The notes under the pieces: generated by a model
The model's database searches: none
The model's input: the letters and a program-made list of their open reading frames with translations, nothing else
What the model was told of the DNA's origin: nothing
In this document: positions 33,933-42,400 of the stretch, in pieces
Numbering within the stretch: the stretch's first letter is position 1
How the letters are laid out: every line of letters starts with the position of its first letter
NCBI RefSeq assembly: GCF_005146945.1
Contig: NZ_SWMS01000004.1
Span: forward strand, 62,001 to 126,000
DNA length: 64,000 nt
Origin: Prauserella endophytica
GTDB taxonomy: Bacteria > Actinomycetota > Actinomycetes > Mycobacteriales > Pseudonocardiaceae
Reading direction: 5' to 3'
Position numbers and translations under genes: made by a program

Positions 33933-35480
33933 TCATCGCGGCACCGGGAAGTCCTCGGCGCCTCCACTGGGCACGAGCCGGGTGTAGTCCCCGTTGAACA
34001 CCACGAGCTTCCCCTCGCGCACGGCCCGCTCGATGGCCCCGCGAAGCACGTCGTCCGGGGCATCGGGGCCCAGGCTTTCGGCGATCTGCCTGCCGATCTG
34101 GTTGTTGTACAGATCCATCGCCTCCGCCCGTGCCTCGAACATCGGGTCCTGCTCGGGGTCGTCGGGGCGCCGCTCGTGGCCGGTGCCGACCCTCGCGGCC
34201 GACGACTCGCCGAACGCGTTGGTCATCAGCGCGTTCCAGTAGGCGTGCCGGAACGCGTCGCGGTGGTTGTTGCCGGTGCCGCTCCGGCCTCCCAGCGGGC
34301 CCTCGTCGCCGTCCGGGTCGGGGAACACCCGCAGGGGAGCGTTGGAGGCCGTGTCCTCCATCAGCAGGTGCCGTGCCGGATCGCCGCCCTCCAGGCTCGC
34401 CAGCGCTTCGCTCCACGTGAACGTGTGGCCTCCGGCCTGGATCGGCGGAAGCCAGTCGTCCTCGACCTGGTAGTCGCGTAGCAGGTCCTCATCGGACGGT
34501 GGGGCCGGGAGGTTCGCGACGGGGTCGTCCTGCCCGGCCTTTTCCAAGGCGTTCTGGGCCTCGGTCAGGTTCCGCGCCGCCTGCTGAACGGTTCCGGAGG
34601 CCGCCTCGTAGAGGTCGGGCTTGCCGGGTTCGGCGGGCCCGTCCGGCTCGGTGACCCCTTCCCACGCCTGTCGGATACTCGCCTGCGCGGCGGTGTGGTT
34701 CTGCCGGGTCGCCTCCGCGGTCGAGGCGGTGACCTGCGTTTCGGCGACCTCTCTTTCGCCGTTGGGCAACAACGTGCGCGCGAGCTGCCAGTCGCCCTCG
34801 CCCCGCGTGAGCAGGTCCTCGTCAGTGAGCCTTGCCTGGTCGGCGTGGTCCGCGCTCACCCTCGCCGCGTTGGCCACCGACTTGGCAAGCTCGCCCGTCG
34901 CCCTGCCGTTCGCGGTCAGCTCGGCCGCGCGGCGTCCCGCCTCGTCGGCCGGTGCGCCTCTCCAGCCCTGCTCGGTGGCCGCCCACGCGCGTGTGCCCTC
35001 CTCGGTGGCGGTGGTCACGCGCTCGCCCGCCTTGTCCAGCTCGTCGGCCACCGCGCGCATCCCATCGCCCGACGCGACGGGCGGCTCCTGCGCGTGGACC
35101 GCCTCGCGGAACTCGCTGGGCGCCTCATCGGCTTGCGGTCCCGTGTGCTGCTCGGTGGGTTCCCCTTCGGTCCGTTCTTCGCCGGGTCGCCCGGCTTCGG
35201 CGGGTGGTGTCGCGGACCCGGCGGAACCTTCCCGCTCGGCCGATGCTTCCTGCTCTGCCGGAGTCTGTCCGGCTGGCGCGTCCTGCTCCGCGGGCGCCTC
35301 GGGCGCGGGCTGTTCGGCGGATGCGGGCCGCTCGGCGGGCGCCTCGGGTGCGGGCTGCTCGGCGGGTGCGGACTCGGGCGCCGGTGCCTCGCCGCCGGGT
35401 GCGGACTCGGGCGCCGGTGCCTCGCCGCCGGGTGCGGACTCGGGCGCCGGTGCCTCGCCGCCGGGTGCTTCCTCGGCCAT
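33933..35480 (-). CDS. Pro/Glu-rich ESX polymorphic effector with DUF6973-like C-terminal domain
   Basis: 515 residues. Leader of repeated GGEAPAPESAP units (1-118); an export-type module beginning EFREAVHAQEPPV (123-135), with WRG at 173-175 and long helices to about 275; C-terminal domain (about 340-515) with NNHRDAFRHAYWNAL (404-418), HE at 435-436 and MDLYNNQIGR (455-464). The His/Asp/Asn pattern matches a domain I know as DUF6973, found at the ends of RHS/WXG toxins; its activity is not established. No separate immunity gene follows: 33786-33932 is non-coding. GAGGAG precedes ATG 35480. Confidence 0.75.
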   Translation of the reverse strand: MAEEAPGGEAPAPESAPGGEAPAPESAPGGEAPAPESAPAEQPAPEAPAERPASAEQPAPEAPAEQDAPAGQTPAEQEASAEREGSAGSATPPAEAGRPGEERTEGEPTEQHTGPQADEAPSEFREAVHAQEPPVASGDGMRAVADELDKAGERVTTATEEGTRAWAATEQGWRGAPADEAGRRAAELTANGRATGELAKSVANAARVSADHADQARLTDEDLLTRGEGDWQLARTLLPNGEREVAETQVTASTAEATRQNHTAAQASIRQAWEGVTEPDGPAEPGKPDLYEAASGTVQQAARNLTEAQNALEKAGQDDPVANLPAPPSDEDLLRDYQVEDDWLPPIQAGGHTFTWSEALASLEGGDPARHLLMEDTASNAPLRVFPDPDGDEGPLGGRSGTGNNHRDAFRHAYWNALMTNAFGESSAARVGTGHERRPDDPEQDPMFEARAEAMDLYNNQIGRQIAESLGPDAPDDVLRGAIERAVREGKLVVFNGDYTRLVPSGGAEDFPVPR

Positions 35481-35499
35481 CTCGGTGCTCCTCGGGGAC

Positions 35500-36120
35500 T
35501 CAACCGGTGGTGAACGAGATCGGCGTGCCGTCGGGCAGCTCGTGGAGCTGCCGGGCGATGGCTCCGCGGCTCCGCATGGCGGTCACCGCGTCGCGCGCGA
35601 CGAGGTTGTCGAGCCCGTACGCGCCACCCAGCACGAACGGCGTGAGCGGCAGCAACCGCTCGTCGTGACCGAGCGCGCCGTGGGTGTCCTGCCACAACCT
35701 GGCGAGCGGACCGGCGCCACGCGGGCCGGGATCCTCCAGCAACCACGTGGCCCAGTCACCGAGCCCGGCGCCGATGGCGGTGCGCTCGCCGGTCTCGGGA
35801 TCGAACGACACGACTCGCCGATCGTCCTCGATGGCGAACTGCACGCCGAGGAGGTCCTGCGCGAAGCACAGCAGCCCGTCGGCGACATCGCCGTAGGTGT
35901 CCTTCCAGGTGTCCTCGGCGTTCCACGCCGCGAGTTCCGGGCCGAGCCCGGACGGTCCGGCGTGGAAGACCTGGACGCCGTAGTCGAACAACGCGAACCC
36001 GTTCAACGTCGACAGCAGCTCGGCGAGCTGACGCGAAGGCCCGGCGCCGAGTTCGACGTCCACGGGTGAGCCGAGCGGGCCCCTGGCGCGCTCGAGGAGT
36101 TCTGTCAGCGCAGTGTTCAT
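35500..36120 (-). CDS. SUKH (SMI1/KNR4)-like immunity protein
   Basis: 206 residues without signal peptide. LAELLSTLNGFALFDYGVQVFHAG and DLLGVQFAIEDDRRVVSFDPETGE match the SMI1/KNR4 (SUKH) pattern of bacterial immunity proteins, in which a 'NGF..F..GVQVF' segment is followed by an acidic strand pair. Its ATG overlaps the stop of the nuclease-type effector upstream (ATGA), the classic toxin-then-immunity arrangement. It very likely protects the producer from that effector; the assignment rests on motif memory and context. Confidence 0.7.
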   Translation of the reverse strand: MNTALTELLERARGPLGSPVDVELGAGPSRQLAELLSTLNGFALFDYGVQVFHAGPSGLGPELAAWNAEDTWKDTYGDVADGLLCFAQDLLGVQFAIEDDRRVVSFDPETGERTAIGAGLGDWATWLLEDPGPRGAGPLARLWQDTHGALGHDERLLPLTPFVLGGAYGLDNLVARDAVTAMRSRGAIARQLHELPDGTPISFTTG

Positions 36121-38066
36121 CGGAAGGTCCTCAGTTCGATCAGGTCGCCGTTGTCGACGCGACCGTCACCGAAGAACGGCAACCCGGTCCCGTCAAGCTG
36201 ACGCTGGATGGACGCGTCGCGTCCGTTGATCTGGTTGCCCATCGACGAGCCCGCGCCGCGGTTGTCGGAGAACGGGACGTACTTGACGCTCTTGTCACCG
36301 GTCGTCTTCGCGACGGCGGGTGGGTACTCGTCGCGATCGAGTGTCGAACTCGGCGGAACCGCGCCGATGGCAGCCGCACGACGGCCCGCCGCCCCTTCGC
36401 GATCGACCTCGAACACCCGTCCCATCGGGGGGCCTGTCTCGCGTTGGTGCCCTTGCCAGATGGTTCCGCTCTGTGCTTCGTCGATGTGCAGCGCGGAATG
36501 CTCGTGGAGCTTGTGGGAGATGTAGACGGTCCGTGCCCGGTCGGTTCCGTCCAGGCCCTGTGCGGCGTCGTAGACGGAGTTCCGGATCCCCGCGCCGGTC
36601 GCCAGCGCCTCCTGGCCGACGACATCGCCTGCCGCATCGGCGGCGCCTGCCACGGCGAGGCCCGCCTCCGCCTGTCCCAGAGCCGCGAGGCCGGCTCCGA
36701 CGGCGGAGCCTGCGGCGCCGAGGACGTCGTCGGCGGCCTCGCCGAGGTGCAGTGCGGAATCCACGACGACGTCGCCCGCGTCGCGCAGCTGGTCCGTCGC
36801 GCTGTCGAGCTCACCGAACGCCTCGCCGATCTCGGCCCCGGCCTCGGCGAGATTCTCGGCGTCTTCGCCGACGCCTTCGCCGATCGCCGCGCCGATGTCG
36901 TTGCCGGTCTCCACCCAGTGTTCGACGTTCTCGGCGACACCTTCCCCGATCTCGGCCCCTACGTCTCCGGGTATCTGCCAGAGGTCTCCCTCGCGGATGC
37001 CGTCGCCGATCTCGTCGGACACCTCGCCGAGTGTCTCCATGCCGTTGCCAACGGTGCCGACGACGCCGTCCACGTACTCGCCGAGGAGTTCCCCGCCCGT
37101 CTCCAGTTCGCCGCCGATCGCGTCACCGACTCCCTCGCCGACCGCCCGCCCGACCGGCCCGCCGACCAGCTCACCCGCTGACTCGGCCACGTCGCTCACG
37201 AAGCTCCCCGCGTGCTCGCCTGCCTCGCTGATCACCTCGTCCGCCTTGTTGCCGAAGTCCTCGACCGCGTCCGAGGCGCTGCTCAAGAGGTCACCGGCGC
37301 CGTCGTAGATCTCCTCCCAGGTGCTCCGGATGCCCGCCTCCGCGGCGGCGTGACGTTGCCGGGTCTCCGCCACGGTCGACGAGACGGTCTGCGCCTCGGC
37401 GACCTGTCGCTCGCCCTCCGGCAGCAACGCGCGGGCGGTCATCCAGTCGCCCTCGCCGGTCGCGAGCGACTGCTCGTCGGCCCGCCTGGTCTCGGTGACC
37501 AGCTCCGCGCTCTTACCGGCCGCTTCGGACACCGAGTTCGCCAGCTCGCCCGTCGCCCGGTTGCTCTCGGCCAGCTCGGCCGCCCGTTTTCCGGCCTCCG
37601 CGGCAGCCGGGTCGTTCCACCCGCCCTCGGTCTCGGCCCAGGCGCGTTCGGCCTTGTCGGCGGCGGTGGAGGCCGTGTCTCGGACCTTGCTCGCCTCGTC
37701 GGCCACCGTTCGCATCCCGTCGGGCGGACCGACCGGCGGTTCCTGTTCGTGTACCGCGTCCCGGAACTCGTTCGGGGCCTCCTCGCCGTCCGGTTCCCGC
37801 TGGGCGGGTTCGGCGGGCCGCTGCGCCTCCTCGCCTCCGGGCTCCGGCTCGCTCGGCGGGGACTCGTCGGAGGGAGGCGCGTCCTCCGGCTGCGCCGACT
37901 GATCCTCGGCGGGCGCCTTCTCCGCCGCGGCCCCGGCTTCGGACGCCTTCTCGGCTTCGGGCGCCGGTTCGGGTGCGGACTCCTCGGCGGGTGCGGGGTC
38001 CGCGGGTGCCGACTCCTCGGCGGGTGCGGGATCTGCGGCGGGCTCGGCCGCCCCAGGATCGGCCAT
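36117..38066 (-). CDS. Pro/Glu-rich ESX polymorphic toxin with NucA/NucB-like nuclease C-terminus
   Basis: 649 residues. Acidic Pro/Ala-rich leader (1-95); export module EFRDAVHEQEPPV (100-112) and a GGW turn at 148-150, closely similar to the 515-residue protein; a long segment of (A/V)GEGVGD-type amphipathic helices (about 255-480); then a C-terminal domain (about 520-649) with RDEYPPA (578-584), SVKYVPFSDN and GSSMGNQI, matching the NucA/NucB secreted deoxyribonuclease family, whose catalytic core includes DEYP and an Asn. Predicted to be an exported antibacterial DNase neutralised by the SUKH-like protein at 35500. GAAGGAG precedes the ATG. Confidence 0.75.
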   Translation of the reverse strand: MADPGAAEPAADPAPAEESAPADPAPAEESAPEPAPEAEKASEAGAAAEKAPAEDQSAQPEDAPPSDESPPSEPEPGGEEAQRPAEPAQREPDGEEAPNEFRDAVHEQEPPVGPPDGMRTVADEASKVRDTASTAADKAERAWAETEGGWNDPAAAEAGKRAAELAESNRATGELANSVSEAAGKSAELVTETRRADEQSLATGEGDWMTARALLPEGERQVAEAQTVSSTVAETRQRHAAAEAGIRSTWEEIYDGAGDLLSSASDAVEDFGNKADEVISEAGEHAGSFVSDVAESAGELVGGPVGRAVGEGVGDAIGGELETGGELLGEYVDGVVGTVGNGMETLGEVSDEIGDGIREGDLWQIPGDVGAEIGEGVAENVEHWVETGNDIGAAIGEGVGEDAENLAEAGAEIGEAFGELDSATDQLRDAGDVVVDSALHLGEAADDVLGAAGSAVGAGLAALGQAEAGLAVAGAADAAGDVVGQEALATGAGIRNSVYDAAQGLDGTDRARTVYISHKLHEHSALHIDEAQSGTIWQGHQRETGPPMGRVFEVDREGAAGRRAAAIGAVPPSSTLDRDEYPPAVAKTTGDKSVKYVPFSDNRGAGSSMGNQINGRDASIQRQLDGTGLPFFGDGRVDNGDLIELRTFR

Positions 38067-38213
38067 GACGGTCTCCTTCGCGCGTCACGCGAATCGCATG
38101 TGGACACCCACTGTGCCGGAGAGAACGGGCTCACCTTCGCCGTTGTCCCTTTCCGGCCAAGAAAAATGTCCCGGCACGCTCACGCGCACCGGGACATCTG
38201 GCGACCGCGGTCG

Positions 38214-38507
38214 TCACATGCTCGAACCGAGCCGCCCGCAGGATCGCTGCACCGCGGCCATGTTCTCGTGGTTGCAGGTCTGCACGCCCTGGTTCATGGC
38301 CTGCATCAGTTCCTGCCCCGCGGCCATCACCTGCTGGCACGCCCTGCTGATCTCGGCGAACTGGCCGCCGGCCTGGTCGAGCCAGTCGGCCTGGGTCATG
38401 CCCGATGCCTGACCCCAGTTGTCGATCGACTGCTGAACGCCGTTGACGCAGCCGTTCATGTTCATCGAAAGGCCGTCCAGCGCACCGAACATCGCGAGTT
38501 TACGCAT
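38214..38507 (-). CDS. WXG100-family small ESX substrate
   Basis: 97 residues. A helix-turn-helix hairpin with the turn ADWLDQAGGQF in place of WxG and two cysteines (GCVNG, RACQQ, plus TCNHE). It lies 20 bases downstream of the glycine-rich WXG protein, as in ESX pairs EsxA/EsxB. Probably secreted as a dimer with its neighbour. The 38067-38213 gap upstream of the toxin gene holds no further gene. Confidence 0.7.
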   Translation of the reverse strand: MRKLAMFGALDGLSMNMNGCVNGVQQSIDNWGQASGMTQADWLDQAGGQFAEISRACQQVMAAGQELMQAMNQGVQTCNHENMAAVQRSCGRLGSSM

Positions 38508-38529
38508 GGTTCAACTCCTTTCCGTCATC

Positions 38530-39186
38530 TCAGGAAGTGCGAAGCACCCCGGCGAACGCGTACGTCGAACCCGAGGACGAGCCACCCTCGGACGAGCCGC
38601 CGTCGTCGTCGCAGTGCTCGCCTGCCTCGCCGCCGCCCTTGCCGGACGCGCCGCCACCACCGGAGTCGCCGGAGTCGCCGTCGCCGGAGTCTCCGCCGTC
38701 GCCGCCTCCGGAGTCACCGCCGCCGAGGCCACCGCCGAGGTCGCCTGCGAGGCCGAGGTCACCCCCGAGCGCACCGCCGAAGCCGCCACCGCCACCGAAG
38801 CCGCCGCCGAACCCGGTGTCGCCACCACCGAATCCGCCGCCGAACCCGAAGCCACCGCCGAACCCGGAGGCACCACCGCCCTGTGCGCCGTTGAAGCACG
38901 CGGCGCCCTGCTGGTCGGTGTTGATGTAGTCGTTCATGGCGAACTGGGTGTCGCCGCCCAGCTTCTCCAGCTTCTGCAGGAGGTTGCGGATCGCCATGTC
39001 CCACTTCTTGTGCGCGACGAGCAGCGCCTGTGACTGCTCCATGTTCCACTGCGCGGGGATGACGGTGTTGACCTCACCCTCGAGCTTGCTGCGGTGACCC
39101 TCGATCTCCTGCACCACCACAGCCGCCATCTGGACCACTCGCGCGAGTGTGTCCGTGTTGGCGTCCATCAGACCGCTACCGGTCAC
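38530..39186 (-). CDS. WXG100 protein with glycine-rich C-terminal extension
   Basis: 218 residues. The first ~100 residues form a WXG100-type hairpin (ARVVQMAAVVVQEIEGHRSKLEGEVNTVIPAQWNMEQSQALLVAHKKW) with Trp in the turn; the remainder is a low-complexity tail of GGGFGFGGG and GGDSG units ending FAGVLRTS. The start is the GTG at 39186, because GGAAGGAG lies 6 bases upstream; an ATG at 39168 has no site. Partner of the 97-residue protein and divergent from EccC. A Gly-rich tail on an Esx protein is unusual and might form an extracellular polymer or surface anchor. Confidence 0.75.
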   Translation of the reverse strand: MTGSGLMDANTDTLARVVQMAAVVVQEIEGHRSKLEGEVNTVIPAQWNMEQSQALLVAHKKWDMAIRNLLQKLEKLGGDTQFAMNDYINTDQQGAACFNGAQGGGASGFGGGFGFGGGFGGGDTGFGGGFGGGGGFGGALGGDLGLAGDLGGGLGGGDSGGGDGGDSGDGDSGDSGGGGASGKGGGEAGEHCDDDGGSSEGGSSSGSTYAFAGVLRTS

Positions 39187-39402
39187 AGGATTCTCCTTCC
39201 GTCCTTCCGGCTCGCGCCGGTTGAGCGTCCCCGCGAGCCGCCTCACGGATCGACGTCGAACGGCACACGGGCACGAGCGGACGCTAGCCCGGCAGCGGCA
39301 CTCGCCAGTGGCGCGCGGCACGTTCCTGCCAGGTCAGCCCACCGGGTACCAGACCGCGGCGAGAATCGCCGACATCAGTGCTCGGCCGGGAAGGGGATCG
39401 TG

Positions 39403-42400
39403 ATGGCCACCGTCGTGGTGCGCAGGCCGGTTCGCAGGCCAGCGCCGGAGCAACCGTCCGGGGAGCTGATCCTGGATCCTCCGCCCGAGATCCCACAGCC
39501 GGGCGGTCGACAGTGGACACAGGTGCTCATGGTGATCCCGATGATCGCCATGATGGCCGCGATGATGCTGCTGTTCTCCAGCGGCTTCGGTCAGGGTTCC
39601 GGCGTGCTGCGGCTCGTGGTCTTCGGCCTGTTCGGCGTGGGCATGTTGGGAATGCTCGTGGTCTCGCTGATCAACTCCTCGGGACCGGGCAAGCGGGAGA
39701 TGGGCCAGGAACGCCGCGGCTACCTCCGGCACCTCGGCAGGCACCGCCTTCGGCTCATCCGCGCGATCCACAAGCAGCGCGACGCCATGGTGTACCTGCA
39801 TCCGGAGCCGGCCGCGCTGCTCTCCCTCGTCGCGAGCCACCGGCTGTGGGAACGCCGTCCCCTCGACGCCGACTTCGGTGTCGCCCGCATCGGAACGGGG
39901 CCGCAGCGTCCGGCGATGACGCTCGTCCCGCCGGAGGCGAAGCCGCTGGAACAGCTGGAGCCGCTGTCCGCGCTGGCGCTGCGCCGGTTCCTCACCACGT
40001 ACACGGCGATTCCCGGGCTGCCGCTCGCCATGGCGGTCAACGGGTTCAGCCGCGTCTACGTGCGCGGCGACCGCGACCGGTCGGCCGCGCTGGTGCGGGC
40101 CGTGCTCGTTCAGCTCGCGTCGTTGCAGTCGCCCGACGACCTGCGCATCGCCGCCTGTCCCATGCGCGAGACCCAGGGAGAATGGGAATGGCTCAAGTGG
40201 CTGCCGCACGCCCTGCACCCGGAGCGGACCGACGCCGTGGGGCCGCTGCGGCTCGTGGCGGGCTCGATCGTCTCGATCGAGGCGATGATCGACGACCTCC
40301 TGGGTGAGCGCCGCAGGTTCGACCCAGCCGTGGACCACCGGGACTCCCTGCCGCACGTCGTCGTGGTGCTGGACGGCGGCTCCACCGCCGGTTCGGACAC
40401 GCTCATGGTGGACGGCGGGCTCGAGGGCGTCACCGTGATCGACCTCCGCACCCCGCCGCCGCGCGCGCTCGACCCCGCGACGATCGTGCTCGACGTCGGC
40501 CCGGACGGCGCGCTCACCAGCGAGACCATCGAGGGCGCGGTGGAGCTGGGCTGGGCCGACGAGCTGGACGTGCCCTCGGCGGAAGGCATCGCCAGGCAGC
40601 TCGCACCGCTGCGGGCGACCGCGGGCAGGCGCGGCGAGCAACCGCTGAGCACCGATCTCGACCTCGCCGAGCTACTGGAGATCGGCGACCCGCGCACGTT
40701 CGACCCCGCCGAGACCTGGGTGCAGCGGCCGACGAAGGACCGGCTGCGGATCCGGTTCGGGATGCGGACCGACGGCACGCCCGCCGAGCTGGACCTCAAG
40801 GAGTCCGCGCAGGACGGAATGGGCCCGCACGGACTGCTGATCGGCGCCACCGGGTCCGGCAAGAGCGAGCTGCTGCGGACCATCGTGCTGGCACTGGCCG
40901 TCTCCCACCCGCCGAGCTCGCTGAACTTCGCGCTCGTCGACTTCAAGGGTGGCGCCACGTTCGCCACCCTCGACAAGCTCCCGCACACCAGCGCCGTCAT
41001 CACCAACCTCGCCGACGAGCTGCCTCTGGTGGACCGCATGACCGACGCGATCAACGGTGAACTGTTGCGCAGGCAGGAACTGCTGCGCGCGGCGGGCAAC
41101 TTCGCGTCGCTGCGCGAGTACGACCGGGCGCGCGCGACCGGTGCCCCGCTGCCCGAGGTGCCCACGCTCCTGGTGATCTGCGACGAGTTCAGCGAGCTGC
41201 TCTCGGCCAAACCCGACTTCATCGACATGTTCGTGCAGATCGGCCGCGTCGGCAGGTCGCTGGGCGTGCACCTGCTGCTGGCGAGCCAGCGCCTGGAGGA
41301 GGGCAGGCTGCGCGGGCTGGAGACCCACCTGTCGTACCGCATCGGCCTGCGCACGTTCTCGGAGATGGAGAGCCGGACCGTGCTCGGCGTCGGCGACGCG
41401 TTCAAGCTCCCGCGCGCACCGGGCCACGGGTTCCTCAAGACCGACAACGAGTCCATGCTCCGGTTCCGGTCGGCCTACGTCTCCGGCACCTACCACCTGC
41501 CCGACGTGCGCGGGGCCGAGCAGAGCGGTGACAGCGCCGTGGAGCTGCTGGAGTACTCGACGCGGTACGAGGCGCCCGCCGTCGAGGAGGACGGGGCGGT
41601 CACGGAGAAACCCGCCGACGAGGACACGGTGGGGGAGAGCCTGCTGGACATCATCGTCGACCGGATGAAGGGCCGTGGCACCCCGGCCCATCAGGTGTGG
41701 CTGCCTCCGCTGGCGGAGTCGCCAACGCTCGACTCGCTGTTGCCCGGCCTCACCCGCGACGACGAGCGCGGGTACGGCTGCACGGACGAACGGCTCGCCG
41801 GGGCGTTGCGCGCCGTGATCGGCGTCCTCGACCGGCCGCTGGACCAGCGCCGTGACCCGCTCGTGCTGGACCTGTCCGGCGGGGCGGGCCACGTGCTCGT
41901 GATCGGCGGCCCGCGCTCGGGCAAGAGCACCGCGCTGCGGTCGATCATCACCAGCCTCGCCCTGACCCACACGCCGAGGGAGGCGCAGTTCTACTGCCTC
42001 GACTTCGGCGGTGGCGCGCTCAGTTGCCTCCGGGGACTGCCGCACGTCGGTGGTGTCGCGGGAAGGCAGAACGTCGGCGCGGTGCGCCGGACCATCGCCG
42101 AGCTGCGCACCCTGATCGCCAAGCGGGAAAGGGCGTTCGCGGAGCAGGAGGTCGACGGCATGCAGTCATACCGGCGGCTGCGGCGCGAGCAGCCGGACGG
42201 CGACCCGTGGGGCGACGTGTTCCTCGTGATCGACGGCTGGAGCACCCTGCGCAACGAGTTCGAGGACCTGGAGGCGGTGGTCGCCGACATCGCCGCGCGC
42301 GGGCTCGCCTACGGCGTGCACGTGGTCGCGTCCGCGTCGCGCATGTTCGACCTGCGCATGAACATCAGGGACCTCTTCGGCAGCAAGCTGGAGCTGCGCA

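Noticed and set aside
38067-38213. A second immunity gene upstream of the nuclease effector
   Set aside because: Too short and without a start plus ribosome site. Immunity genes in this arrangement follow the toxin.
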